64,000 bases of DNA, taken from Bacilli bacterium. Lineage in GTDB: Bacteria > Bacillota_I > Bacilli_A > RF39 > UBA660. The stretch covers positions 21,789 to 85,788 of the forward strand of contig CAAGHO010000049.1 of the NCBI GenBank assembly GCA_900769695.1, given 5' to 3'. Shown one piece after another: positions 35,106 through 43,763 of the stretch. The translations under genes and the position numbers were made by a program. The notes under the pieces were generated by a model. The model made no database searches. It was given only the letters and a program-made list of their open reading frames with translations, and was not told where the DNA came from. The stretch's first letter is position 1, and every line of letters starts with the position of its first letter.

Positions 35106-35618
35106 TTATTTAATTGAAAGTGACTGACTAATTCTTAAACCGTCAACACCATCAATATGTTTTCCCTCTTTTTCTGCAACCTTTACATCAGCTAACAAAG
35201 TTTTCTTATCCAATTTCTTTTCTGTCACTACATTGAAATACTTTTCTGGAATACGGCTTTCGTCTAATTGTCCTAACTGCGGTGCATTATTTCTTATTGA
35301 AATAGTATACAAATTACCACCACACTTTTTAGTGTTTGTGGTCTGCATAGCATATAATAATGCGTTTTTAAGTCTTTCGACAGCATTTTCTGCTGTTTTC
35401 TTTCTTGTGGTCAATCTATCAATCTCTTTCTTGATGTTCTCAATCTGACCTTCGTATTCTTTAATGACATATACATAATTTTCTGCTTTAGTATCTAACT
35501 CACCAGACAAGCCCTCTAATGTATCTTTTAACACGTCTGAATCTGGCTCATCTTCAAGCATAATCATTAACTGCATCATCTCTCCTGTGATTTCCCTTAA
35601 AGTTCCTGTTACTGCCAT
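35106..35618 (-). CDS. Siphovirus Gp157-like protein
   Basis: 170 residues. A long coiled-coil (about 40-95, IKEYEGQIENIKKEIDRLTT) followed by the family-typical strand TISIRNNAPQLGQLDESRIP and the C-terminal KTLLADVKVAEKEGKHIDGV. Gp157 proteins have been linked to phage resistance in streptococci and usually stand beside recombination genes, as here. AAGGAGGAAACG precedes the ATG. Confidence 0.8.
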   Translation of the reverse strand: MAVTGTLREITGEMMQLMIMLEDEPDSDVLKDTLEGLSGELDTKAENYVYVIKEYEGQIENIKKEIDRLTTRKKTAENAVERLKNALLYAMQTTNTKKCGGNLYTISIRNNAPQLGQLDESRIPEKYFNVVTEKKLDKKTLLADVKVAEKEGKHIDGVDGLRISQSLSIK

Positions 35619-35759
35619 TTGCGTTTCCTCCTTGTTTATTTAATCTTATTATATAATTTATCCAAAAAGCATACCCAGCTACGGACTGCTTTCAGATTTA
35701 ACTTGATAACTTGTATGCCTACAAGTCTTAAAACGTCTGTTACCATATGTTACTAACCC
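35619..35759 (-). other. Intergenic leader with perfect hairpin
   Basis: 141 bases without a gene. On the minus strand ACTTGTA-GGCA-TACAAGT forms a perfect 7-bp stem (35712-35729). No T-run follows, so it may be an mRNA processing or control element between dnaB and the Gp157-like gene. Confidence 0.4.
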
Positions 35760-37265
35760 CTATCTTAGTTTTATATCTGTCTTATCCACATTAATCGGCT
35801 GATTATATTGGTCTGTACAAAAGCAATCACTTATTCTACCAGTTCCCATATCTACATTAACCCATGCTTTAATGTTCTGTCCATAACGTGAAAATCTTGT
35901 TTTAAAATTATGAAGAATATGAGTAGGTCTTTTTTTACTTCCGAATCCTTTACGATTGATTAATGTATCTACAAGTTCCAATTCTTTAGGTCTAAGAAAA
36001 GATAATATAGCACCGTTATCTAGTTTAGTCTTAATCTGTTTAGAACCATAAATGCATCTTTCATCTAAAAGTTCGTTGACTTGCTCATTACCATTTAACT
36101 GAGTACCTGTGCAAGTGCCTATATTAAATTCCTCAGATAAACTTTTAAGCGTAGTTGCAATTTGGAAAAGGACTTTATCTTCTCGAATAGGAATACTTGT
36201 CATTTGTTTATATTCAGTTCCAAACTCTGAGTTGTCCCAAATGTAATCAAAAAAGCAATAACTCGCTCCCCATAAATGGCATTGACGATATATTTCTTTT
36301 AACTTTGTAGCCGTAAAATCTGGTTGGTCAAATAATTCAATATGACTTTCATAAAGAATTTTTCCTGCTTCAATCAAACGTTCTTTTTCAAATTTGTTAT
36401 ATTTTCCGTCAAGGATTTTATGATATGGAACACCACTTATCCATGAGATAAACTTAGGTTGAATTTCAGTTGATAAATCCATTTCTGTATTAATCATAAA
36501 TCCATCACCAGATTTATAAGGATTATCTACATATTTTTCTTCATCAAAATCCCAATAACGATTAGCACATACATTACATAAATCACCAATGGAAGTTGTT
36601 GTCTTTCCTTGTCCAGATGAACCAGACCTTAATAATAAATGTCCTCTTTGCCAACCTCTGTATAAAGTAGTTAAATATTTACTTTGAAGTATAGCACCAA
36701 TAACAGGTTCACTTTCAAAACCATTTAAAGTATCTTCCCATTTTTCACCTGCTCTTAACGTTTCTCTACATAATTCTGTATTAAATTCCATTCTAAGAGA
36801 GGTCATTTTACCCTCAATCTTATTAAGGATTTCTTGCATGGAAAAACGATTAAACTTTTCTATTTCTGCTTCTTCTGGTTTAGTTTCATCATAAAATTCT
36901 GTAATGTCAATACCTAATTCTTTAGCTTTTCTAAGCAAACTATATTTTCTAATAATATTATAATGCAGTTCATAATTATCCACATTAACCAATTTCTTAA
37001 TAGTTGCTATAAATTCAAGATAATTGTTATCTGTACAAACCTCTAACTGTTCTGGATAATTCTGTAAAAATTTATCTAAAACAATTTCGTCTATTTGTTC
37101 TGCACCATTTTTAAATAACCATGATATAGATTTATATAAAATCTCATGGAATAAAATGGGTTTAAAATCATCTGAGTTAATAGGGAACTTCTTACTGACT
37201 GTTAAAGAGGGATTCTGTAATAATACCCCCAAACACATTGAAGCATCTGACGCTGAATACAACAT
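35760..37265 (-). CDS. DnaB-like replicative helicase
   Basis: 501 residues. RSGSSGQGKTTT (about 211) is the Walker A loop of the RecA-fold motor; SYCFFDYIWD is a probable Walker B region; the C-terminal part has LSEEFNIGTCTGTQLNGN, the sensor strand. The N-terminal 150 residues are helical, as in DnaB. Divergent from host DnaB. Together with primase, SSBs and DnaE it completes a phage replisome. Contiguous with the preceding zinc-finger gene. Confidence 0.82.
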   Translation of the reverse strand: MLYSASDASMCLGVLLQNPSLTVSKKFPINSDDFKPILFHEILYKSISWLFKNGAEQIDEIVLDKFLQNYPEQLEVCTDNNYLEFIATIKKLVNVDNYELHYNIIRKYSLLRKAKELGIDITEFYDETKPEEAEIEKFNRFSMQEILNKIEGKMTSLRMEFNTELCRETLRAGEKWEDTLNGFESEPVIGAILQSKYLTTLYRGWQRGHLLLRSGSSGQGKTTTSIGDLCNVCANRYWDFDEEKYVDNPYKSGDGFMINTEMDLSTEIQPKFISWISGVPYHKILDGKYNKFEKERLIEAGKILYESHIELFDQPDFTATKLKEIYRQCHLWGASYCFFDYIWDNSEFGTEYKQMTSIPIREDKVLFQIATTLKSLSEEFNIGTCTGTQLNGNEQVNELLDERCIYGSKQIKTKLDNGAILSFLRPKELELVDTLINRKGFGSKKRPTHILHNFKTRFSRYGQNIKAWVNVDMGTGRISDCFCTDQYNQPINVDKTDIKLR

Positions 37266-37916
37266 TTACAGTTCCTCCCATTTAGGAATATTTGTTTCTT
37301 TTTTCTTTCGTTCAATAAACACTGTTTCATCTTCTTCAATCTTATCTGTAATATCTTTAATTTTTCTTTGTTGATTCCAAAAATCTCTAGCTTGTATATA
37401 ATATTTTGGAAAAATCTGTCCTAACCCCCATTCATTATTCCAGTCTAGTTTTAAAGTTTCATGGAAAAATTTCAATGTCATTATCATACCAGTCCACTTA
37501 TACCCAAATTTATCATGTATCAGTGGTGCTTGCCTTTGTAGTAAAGGAAAATCACATTGTTTATTGCTCATATCGAAATAAATATAATCAAGAAATGTTT
37601 CCTCAAAATATGCTTCACTACCAACATATTTATTGTTATATTCATTTTCCGAACAATAATAGTAACCTTGTTTTGTTATAAAAGATTTATCTTTTTGTAT
37701 TTTTTTACCACAACAACGGCAAGTAGCTGTCTTGTCAGCATTATTACTATTCGTTTTTTTTGCCGATAATTCCTTTATTGCGTTGTTATAACATTCTTCA
37801 TTACAATAATACATTCTTGGTTTATCTGGACTTGTAAAACTTTTGCTCTTATAAATACTATTTTTACAGTATCTACATTTTACTTTTGTATCGCCTTTTT
37901 TAATTTTTTCTTCCAT
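37266..37916 (-). CDS. Zinc-finger protein upstream of the helicase
   Basis: 216 residues. Two zinc knuckles of the same plan: CRYCKNSI...YYCNEECY (about 14-45) and CRCCGKKI...YYCSENEY (about 66-85). The C-terminal 130 residues are helical with aromatic residues (FGYKWTGMIMTLKFFHETLK). It ends directly at the dnaB start, so helicase loading or regulation is a reasonable guess, not shown by the sequence. Confidence 0.6.
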   Translation of the reverse strand: MEEKIKKGDTKVKCRYCKNSIYKSKSFTSPDKPRMYYCNEECYNNAIKELSAKKTNSNNADKTATCRCCGKKIQKDKSFITKQGYYYCSENEYNNKYVGSEAYFEETFLDYIYFDMSNKQCDFPLLQRQAPLIHDKFGYKWTGMIMTLKFFHETLKLDWNNEWGLGQIFPKYYIQARDFWNQQRKIKDITDKIEEDETVFIERKKKETNIPKWEEL

Positions 37917-37941
37917 ATTATTTCCCTTTCAATATATATAA

Positions 37942-37970
37942 ATTCTATCACAAATTATATGATTTGTCAA
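37942..37970 (-). promoter_or_regulatory. Promoter of the helicase operon
   Basis: Minus strand TTGACA (37970-37965), 17 nt, TAGAAT (37947-37942). Confidence 0.7.
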
Positions 37971-37972
37971 TA

Positions 37973-38012
37973 TAAAAAATGAAACTCCTTACCGATTAAA
38001 GTAAAGAGTTTC
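37973..38012 (-). terminator. Terminator after 38026-38337
   Basis: GAAACTC (37981-37987) pairs with GAGTTTC (38006-38012); on the minus strand ATTTTTTA follows. Confidence 0.8.
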
Positions 38013-38025
38013 ATTATAAATTTTA

Positions 38026-38337
38026 TTATCTTAACATTGACGGAGAAATGATATTTTCGTTAAATTCATCAAAAGCCGTAATACCGACAATCCGATTAGC
38101 CTTGTTTCTTTTCTCTCTTAAACTGCTATCATAATCGTCCAGATAACTTTTAAATCGTTCTTCTTGGTTCTCGTTCATAATAATATGAATGTCCGGCTTT
38201 ATTTCTTCATCGTTCCTAATCAGTACAGCAATGTATTTAAACCCTGTGTTCATACTCATTATATACTGATTAATAAAAGTTTCTCTACTTATTTTTACTT
38301 GCTTGTATCTGGATTTCTTTTTAGATTGAAACGGCAT
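38026..38337 (-). CDS. Hypothetical basic protein
   Basis: 103 residues beginning MPFQSKKKSRYKQVKISRET. The start overlaps the region just after the ATPase stop. Central strands (FKYIAVLIRNDEEIKPDIHI) and a charged helix (SSLREKRNKANR). Last gene of the Sak4-like operon. No family recognised. Confidence 0.55.
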   Translation of the reverse strand: MPFQSKKKSRYKQVKISRETFINQYIMSMNTGFKYIAVLIRNDEEIKPDIHIIMNENQEERFKSYLDDYDSSLREKRNKANRIVGITAFDEFNENIISPSMLR

Positions 38338-38340
38338 TTT

Positions 38341-39375
38341 TTATACCTCTACAACAATTCCTCTGTCGCAACAGAAGTCCACAAAATTATTATAAATACT
38401 TTCAAGACAAGCAAGTTCATCATCTGTAGCAGAACTAATCTTCCTACCCTTTCCTAACTGGTCGGCAACAACTTGATTAATATATTCTGGATAAGTTTTC
38501 CAAAGTTTCTGTACATATGGCTGAATTAAAGCTAACCATTCCTCTTTAGTTGTTACGTTTTCATAAGGCTTAAATGTAGTAAGTCCAACATTTTCATTCT
38601 CAGCAGATTTCTTAATAGCTTTTTCCATTGCATCGCACATGTTCTTTGCTGTGAATGGGTCAATAAATGCTTGCATAGCATATCTACTTCTAGCAAATAC
38701 ATGAGAAGTCTGCTTACAAATACCAGTAGACATTATTGTTTCATTTGTTTCTGGGTCAATACCATTTGATTTAAGATAAATTGTAAAATCACAAATATCT
38801 CTAATCATACGCATAGAAGATTTAACATTTCCAGAACCTTTAGGCTGAACAAAAGTTGTGGTTTCACCTGTTAATTCATCAACGTGATTCTCGTCAACTT
38901 CCTCGTGAGCAATGAAAATAATAAAATATCCCTGTGATGTAAGTTTATTAATCTGCATTGCAAATTTACGTCTAGCAATCTTATAACCATTAGATTTTCC
39001 TTCAATTTCACTTAAATCTCTTACACCAAACTCTTTACATACAGACTGTTCACAAAGGTCAACAAGGTTCTCCGCAGTATCAATAATTACTGTAAAAAAC
39101 TTTTCATGCATTTCTTTACTTGTCTGTGGTGCTGTAAGATAATTTACATTAGTTGTAAAATCAGCCCAAGAATTAATAGCAATTTTATAACCCCTAACAC
39201 CATTACCACCGCTCTCAGTCATTAAAAGTAAAGGCCTTTCACATTTCATAGCTTGTGTTGTCTTTCCCAATGAATTGCCAGAATATAACAAAACACGTTG
39301 ACCAGCTAAACCTCCTACCATTTCTTCAATTTTAAGGTCTAAAAGTGGGTTATTTCTTTTCTTTTCGTCTGCCAT
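38341..39375 (-). CDS. RecA/Sak4-like recombination ATPase
   Basis: 344 residues. LYSGNSLGKTTQAM is the Walker A loop; VIIDTAENL is Walker B; YFIIFIAHEEVDE is the sensor strand. This is the AAA_24/Sak4 type, phage single-strand annealing or RecA-like proteins that act with an SSB. The downstream order with an SSB-like gene upstream supports this. ATTCCTCC-type ribosome binding site (GGAGGAATT) before ATG. Confidence 0.8.
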   Translation of the reverse strand: MADEKKRNNPLLDLKIEEMVGGLAGQRVLLYSGNSLGKTTQAMKCERPLLLMTESGGNGVRGYKIAINSWADFTTNVNYLTAPQTSKEMHEKFFTVIIDTAENLVDLCEQSVCKEFGVRDLSEIEGKSNGYKIARRKFAMQINKLTSQGYFIIFIAHEEVDENHVDELTGETTTFVQPKGSGNVKSSMRMIRDICDFTIYLKSNGIDPETNETIMSTGICKQTSHVFARSRYAMQAFIDPFTAKNMCDAMEKAIKKSAENENVGLTTFKPYENVTTKEEWLALIQPYVQKLWKTYPEYINQVVADQLGKGRKISSATDDELACLESIYNNFVDFCCDRGIVVEV

Positions 39376-39440
39376 TATTTAATTCCTCCATATGAAATCA
39401 TTATGTTTTATTTATATCAATTTTTATTTCTTAAATTAGT

Positions 39441-39500
39441 ACAAGCGGTTTGATTTTTTTAGACTACCAATTTATCATCTAACCTATCCTAACCGCTTGT
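39441..39500. repeat. 10-bp inverted repeat between SSB-like and ATPase genes
   Basis: ACAAGCGGTT (39441-39450) and AACCGCTTGT (39491-39500) are exact complements, 40 bases apart, in a 158-base spacer. The ACAAGC core recurs in the TACAAGCC motifs of other spacers. Possibly an operator or RNA hairpin. Confidence 0.45.
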
Positions 39501-39533
39501 AACCACTTTATACTAACTCATAACTACTTATTT

Positions 39534-40544
39534 TTAGAAAGGAGCGTCACCCATATCAGCCATGTTCACATTTGGCTTACGTCCACCAAGACCTTTGCCA
39601 CTTGATTTCTGAGAAGAACCACTGTCTTTATTTTCTTTTGCGTCCTTTTCAATCTTTTCAAGTTTCATCTTACGTTCATTCATAAGTTCTTTCATTACTT
39701 CTGGTGTGAAAGGCTTTTTCTTTTCGTCCTCAGTATCATCTGTATAAGCAGGCTCACCACCAATTACAACCAGTTCTAATACATCAAATCCCTCTGCTAC
39801 CTTTGCTTTTCTACCAAATCCCGCAGATTTCTTCTTTTCATCGCCCACATGACGCATAACAAGTTCAACACCTAAACAGCAAGTATCACCTACAGCATAA
39901 CCGTTTACTACTGTTCCTTCATCATCAGTCCAACCATTTACAAATGCTTCTGCTAAATCTTCTGGAACAATTAAACTATAAGGCTCTGCTTCACTGTTAA
40001 AATTAATTGTAATAAATTCTACAAGTAATCTACCAGTTTCTTCTGCTTCTTCTGTGTCGCTCTTAGGGATTGTCATTTCTGGTTTAATAGAACGAATAAC
40101 ACCTTCAAGTGAAAAATCTGTCTGAGATTCTGCATCTGAATTTTCTCTATTTACAACTCTTAATCTAATCTGTGGTGAAGATACCATTTTACCACTATTC
40201 TGGTTATATCTATCCCAACAGCTAAGTCCTACGGTAGCACCAATAATACTTGGTGTAAGTGATTTATCTTTTGCGGCTTCTACAGCAGATACATAGCTGT
40301 TATGAAGTGTTTCAAAATTTGCATACAGCTTGGTCTTTGTACCATCTTTCTTACACTCTGGACAATTAACTCTTAAATTAAAATCACCGTTTACAGTAGA
40401 AACTACAATATTTCCCTGTACAGCATTGCACTTAAACTTGGTGTTATCGTCCTTCGTTAATTCAATCTGTTTAATCTCTGTATTCTTTTCAGAAAGAGTA
40501 CCAATTAAAAGTCCTGTGTTAGTTGTCTGTCTTACATTCTTCAT
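39534..40544 (-). CDS. SSB-like protein with acidic C-terminal tip
   Basis: 336 residues. The body is beta-rich (LLIGTLSEKNTEI, INCPEC zinc-like pair at about 80) with no exact OB signature visible, but the C-terminus has a flexible Ser/Gly/Lys linker and ends MADMGDAPF. A terminal acidic residue followed by PF is the protein-interaction tip of SSBs. It precedes the Sak4-like ATPase, which normally works with an SSB. Role in ssDNA binding is an inference. Confidence 0.6.
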   Translation of the reverse strand: MKNVRQTTNTGLLIGTLSEKNTEIKQIELTKDDNTKFKCNAVQGNIVVSTVNGDFNLRVNCPECKKDGTKTKLYANFETLHNSYVSAVEAAKDKSLTPSIIGATVGLSCWDRYNQNSGKMVSSPQIRLRVVNRENSDAESQTDFSLEGVIRSIKPEMTIPKSDTEEAEETGRLLVEFITINFNSEAEPYSLIVPEDLAEAFVNGWTDDEGTVVNGYAVGDTCCLGVELVMRHVGDEKKKSAGFGRKAKVAEGFDVLELVVIGGEPAYTDDTEDEKKKPFTPEVMKELMNERKMKLEKIEKDAKENKDSGSSQKSSGKGLGGRKPNVNMADMGDAPF

Positions 40545-40584
40545 AGTTTAGTTATCTGCTACTAAAAACATATACAAATGTGCA

Positions 40585-40985
40585 TATGCTAGATGATTTG
40601 CTATAATCTCACGATTTATAGTTACTGTTTCAACGTGTATGCTTTGGTGGTTAAAAGTAACACACTACTCACAAGTTCTTGTACACTCCACAGTCGTAAA
40701 TTCCCGACTTAGCCATCGGTACATATCTGTAAATTCTTATATTTGATTAGATACAGATTTCATCTAAGTAGCTTTTCCTTTCTTAATATTTTATGTTTTG
40801 CTACTTGGTTTTCGTAGACTTCTACCATTGTCCAAACGCCACCATCAAGGTTCTATCCTATAATTAGCAAGGCTGTTCCAACTTGCACTGGTTACTTCTC
40901 GACGTTTCCGACTGCTTTGACGTTAGCACAAACGAATACTCTGGATTTTGAGTATATTTGAACCTATTTGTTCACATTTAATTGT
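40585..40985 (-). ncRNA. TnpB omega-RNA-like non-coding element (copy b)
   Basis: A 440-base spacer upstream of the SSB-like gene. On the minus strand it contains GTCGGGAATTTACGACTGTGGAG (split here: GTCGGGAATTTACGA then CTGTGGAG) around 40684-40706, matching copy a (TCGGAATTTTACGCTTGTGG) and copy c. CCGA...TCGG precedes it as a stem. CACGTTGAAAC is shared with copy a; a different hairpin, CTATAA...TTATAG (about 40602-40622), closes the element. Several small frames are interrupted by stops. The family resemblance is to the 3' part of IS605-type tnpB genes. Confidence 0.5.
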
Positions 40986-40989
40986 ATTT

Positions 40990-41262
40990 TTAGTTACTTA
41001 TCTTTCCTCCTTTGATTTCTTTATTTGATTTTAAATAATTACTTTTAGTTCCCTGTTCTACTATTTCTTTTTTTGACAACTCAGCGGCACAAAAAGTGCT
41101 AAGGCCTGCGATATTTTTACCTCTGGTAATCATATCCTGTACAATCTTAATTGCAGAATAATAACCACCCATAGCCGCATTGATAGCAATTTCTTTTTCT
41201 TTCTGCTTTAAGTTTTCTGTAATCTGATTAATTACTCTTTGTTTTTTATTGATTCTTGGCAA
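40990..41262 (-). CDS. Small helical protein, TTG start
   Basis: 90 residues. The TTG at 41262 follows AAAGGAGAAAATCAA; the ATG at 41307 would place the promoter -10 inside the gene. Basic N-terminus (PRINKKQRVINQITENLKQK) and a long helix EKEIAINAAMGGYYSAIKIV, then a segment with CAAELSKKE. The GGYYSAI segment is also seen in short phage proteins near replication genes. Function unknown. Confidence 0.5.
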   Translation of the reverse strand: MPRINKKQRVINQITENLKQKEKEIAINAAMGGYYSAIKIVQDMITRGKNIAGLSTFCAAELSKKEIVEQGTKSNYLKSNKEIKGGKISN

Positions 41263-41297
41263 ATTGATTTTCTCCTTTCCTATTGATTTATATAGTA

Positions 41298-41326
41298 ATA
41301 ATACCACTACATTACAATTTTGTCAA
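41298..41326 (-). promoter_or_regulatory. Promoter for 40990-41262
   Basis: Minus strand TTGACA (41326-41321), 17 nt, TATTAT (41303-41298), with TGG before the -10. Confidence 0.75.
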
Positions 41327-41555
41327 GGATAATATTACTAAATTTCTCAACAAAATCATTAGCATTATCGGTATACAAAATAACAATAATAGGATTAGAA
41401 ATATCCATTCCCATAAGACCAATTAAGGATTTACCATCTAAAACTTTACTGTTGTACCTAATATCAATATTATAATTGCAACTATCAGCCCACTTATTAA
41501 ACTGAAACAAATCATCTTTACTGTTAAATTTTACTCTATAATATATTCTTTCCAT
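41307..41555 (-). CDS. HPr-fold protein lacking the phosphohistidine
   Basis: 82 residues. NSKVLDGKSLIGLMGMDISN followed by IIVILYTDNANDFVEKF fits the second half of PTS HPr proteins (KSIMGLMSL type). The N-terminal part has no His in the place of the phosphorylated residue (VKFNSKDDLFQFNKWADSCN). Stand-alone, His-less HPr-like proteins of this size are common in Lachnospiraceae. It may be a host-derived regulator or binding protein; PTS phosphotransfer is not expected. Confidence 0.6.
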   Translation of the reverse strand: MERIYYRVKFNSKDDLFQFNKWADSCNYNIDIRYNSKVLDGKSLIGLMGMDISNPIIVILYTDNANDFVEKFSNIILDKIVM

Positions 41556-41562
41556 ATTGTCC

Positions 41563-42024
41563 TCACTTAGAAAACCAATGATTACCTAACTTAGTAAACC
41601 CGTGACCATTAGATTTACCCGTAGAAAAATAAACATATTCAGTTGTTGATAATGATGTATTTCCATTTTCTAAAACATATCTTACAGCTTCAATATTTTC
41701 TTCATTAGGCGTTGTCTTACTTAACATTTTAGCTGTAGAAAACTGTTTTCTCTGATAAATAACATCATTCACGTTATCTGGAAAATCACTACTAAGGCAA
41801 CGATTTAATACCACTTCTGCTACTGCACGTTGGCCCTCAGTGCTTTCGCCTCTTGATTCACAGTAGACCAAGCGGCTCATTAGGTCTATATCTTCTTCTG
41901 AAATTTCAATTTCGTCATACGGATTCAATTTAGTCATTTCGTCCGCAAATGACGTAGTTACAAACAAGTAGCACATGGTTAAAACAGCTACAAGTAGTTT
42001 CATCTTATAAATTATTGACTTCAA
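41563..42024 (-). CDS. Secreted SleB/CwlJ-type cell-wall hydrolase
   Basis: 153 residues with an N-terminal signal peptide (MKLLVAVLTMCYLFVTTSFA) ending at ADE. The mature part is a Hydrolase_2 domain: LVYCESRGESTEGQRAVAEV (catalytic Glu region), VLNRCLSSDFPDNV and FSTGKSNGHGF. These enzymes cleave cortex or wall peptidoglycan. Being in an early operon with the recombinase it may alter the wall during lysogeny or conjugation-like transfer rather than serve lysis. Confidence 0.8.
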   Translation of the reverse strand: MKSIIYKMKLLVAVLTMCYLFVTTSFADEMTKLNPYDEIEISEEDIDLMSRLVYCESRGESTEGQRAVAEVVLNRCLSSDFPDNVNDVIYQRKQFSTAKMLSKTTPNEENIEAVRYVLENGNTSLSTTEYVYFSTGKSNGHGFTKLGNHWFSK

Positions 42025-42090
42025 TACAAAATCTCCTTTATCTCTTTTATACTAACTCATACCACGATTTATAAACTTCCATATATAGAT

Positions 42091-42273
42091 TCATCTACTT
42101 TCACCAAACTTATCACATTTCTGTTCCAAAAATTGAATTGAATTTTCTATATTTTTAATCAAAGTTTTCTTTTCTTCTGGTGAAATTATCTCATCAGAAG
42201 AAAAGAAAACAATGTTTTGCACTTTAACTAAAAGCATTTTCGCTCTTAATAATTTCTCATAATCTCTAGTCAT
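42091..42273 (-). CDS. Small helical protein
   Basis: 60 residues from the ATG at 42273 (GAGGTG upstream). MTRDYEKLLRAKMLLVKVQN then SPEEKKTLIKNIENSIQFLE; a helical pair. Directly follows the recombinase stop, so co-transcribed with it. Could be an excisionase-like helper but lacks a clear winged helix. Confidence 0.5.
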   Translation of the reverse strand: MTRDYEKLLRAKMLLVKVQNIVFFSSDEIISPEEKKTLIKNIENSIQFLEQKCDKFGESR

Positions 42274-42282
42274 ATTCACCTC

Positions 42283-43086
42283 TTAGAAAACAGATACCAT
42301 GGCATTTTTAATAGTTTCCTCAGTGTTATGCACGTACCTCTGGGTCGTAGAGAGATTTACATGCCCCACAACCTCTCTTGCTACGGCAACGCCACTTGTC
42401 AAAGTTACAGCCGATATAAACGAATGGCGTAAACTATGATTAGTTATATCCTCACTTAACCCTGCTTTTTTAGCGTTTTTCTTTAACATTTTAGCAATTA
42501 AATCATGTCGCATAGGAGTACCATAATTACTTACAAACAGATTATCAATACCACTATCTTTACGAACCTTTAAGTATTCGTCAATATATCCTCTACACTT
42601 ATCATTAAGATATACTTTTCTTTCTTTGTCACCTTTAGCAACGAATACGATTTCATCTTTCTCATACTGCTCTACAGTTAAATTTACCAGTTCATTAACT
42701 CGCATACCAGTTGAAAGGTATAATGCAATGATAGCTTTATCTCTGGGGGATTTAGCAACATCCAACAATTTCTTTGCTTCGTTCATAGGGATATATTCTT
42801 TTTCGTGATTCTTTACTTTTGGAATTTTGATTTTAGCAGAAGGATTAGTAGAAATAAATTCCATGTCAGAAAGAAAATTGAAATAGGATTTAATAGCTGT
42901 CAGTTTACGTGCTGTTGTAGCACTGCTGTACTCACTCATAGACACTTTGTAATCGTAAATATCAGCATAAGTGATTTCAGTTTCGTCTTTACCAGTAAAA
43001 TCAAAGAACTGTTTTAAATCATTCTCGTATGCTACCTTTGTATGTTCACTCTTTAAACCATTTAAAAATCTTGTAATATTTGTCAT
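42283..43086 (-). CDS. XerC/D-like tyrosine recombinase
   Basis: 267 residues. The N-terminal SAM-like core-binding domain (about 1-85) precedes the catalytic domain with STGMRVNEL (Arg), AKGDKERKVYL (Lys), NHSLRHSFIS (His-x-x-Arg) and GHVNLSTTQRYVH (His and Tyr nucleophile). Could integrate the phage or resolve multimers of an extrachromosomal form. No att site could be recognised by eye. Own promoter upstream. Confidence 0.9.
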   Translation of the reverse strand: MTNITRFLNGLKSEHTKVAYENDLKQFFDFTGKDETEITYADIYDYKVSMSEYSSATTARKLTAIKSYFNFLSDMEFISTNPSAKIKIPKVKNHEKEYIPMNEAKKLLDVAKSPRDKAIIALYLSTGMRVNELVNLTVEQYEKDEIVFVAKGDKERKVYLNDKCRGYIDEYLKVRKDSGIDNLFVSNYGTPMRHDLIAKMLKKNAKKAGLSEDITNHSLRHSFISAVTLTSGVAVAREVVGHVNLSTTQRYVHNTEETIKNAMVSVF

Positions 43087-43117
43087 AACTTTTATTCTCC
43101 TTTGTTTTTATACATAA

Positions 43118-43146
43118 ATAATAGCATAGATACTGATTTTTGTCAA
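43118..43146 (-). promoter_or_regulatory. Promoter of the recombinase operon
   Basis: Minus strand TTGACA (43146-43141), 17 nt, TATTAT (43123-43118), TGC before the -10. Confidence 0.8.
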
Positions 43147-43187
43147 TACCTATGTTACATTTTCTTATAAAAAGTATTACATTTTTG

Positions 43188-43763
43188 TTAAAAACATTTT
43201 TTATCTTTCTTATCTTTATTTCTTTCAAGAAATTCTCTAATTAAAGGAATTTCTGCAATAAATATCTTAGTAATATCATAGTCACAAATCTTACAATGTA
43301 AGTAAGCATTATTATACATTGGATAAGTAATAGACACTCTACGTTTACCGCACTTAGGGCAGTATAAATTATTCAGACGTTTCATCATTTTTCGTCTAGC
43401 TTCTGCCTTTTCTTTATAAGTTATATCTTCAACATATCTAAATATCTTGTCTAATTTTTCCCTTGCTAATTTAGCTTCACCTTGCCAGAGAACTTTTATT
43501 TTTTCTGTTTCCACAATTAAATCTTTTACTTCTTCATCAAGTTTAACACTATAATCTGAGTTCAATGTTGCCACTTTTAACAGTAAATGTGTATCATCAT
43601 ACTTCTTTGACTTTAAAACAAAACATAAAAAGTTAGGATATAAATAAGTAGAAAAGAGTACAATACGTCTATTAACATCTACTGTATATTTCCTATTCTT
43701 CTTCATTGTTTCACTGCGTTTTTTATTTGCTCTACGCCTAGCCATTAATGCTCTACCTGCCAA
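43188..43763 (-). CDS. Hypothetical zinc-ribbon protein, TTG start
   Basis: 191 residues; TTG at 43763 follows GAAGGAGATAAA and overlaps the previous gene by 11 bases. Very basic N-terminus (ARRRANKKRSETMKKNRKY), a beta domain, a charged helix and a C-terminal zinc ribbon (CPKCGKRRV...LHCKICD, about 143-170). Operon partner of the sigma factor, so a role in transcription is plausible. No family recognised. Confidence 0.55.
   Translation of the reverse strand: MAGRALMARRRANKKRSETMKKNRKYTVDVNRRIVLFSTYLYPNFLCFVLKSKKYDDTHLLLKVATLNSDYSVKLDEEVKDLIVETEKIKVLWQGEAKLAREKLDKIFRYVEDITYKEKAEARRKMMKRLNNLYCPKCGKRRVSITYPMYNNAYLHCKICDYDITKIFIAEIPLIREFLERNKDKKDKKCF

Noticed and set aside
43046..43228. 60-codon minus-strand frame upstream of the recombinase
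   Set aside because: It covers the recombinase promoter and start; no ribosome binding site.
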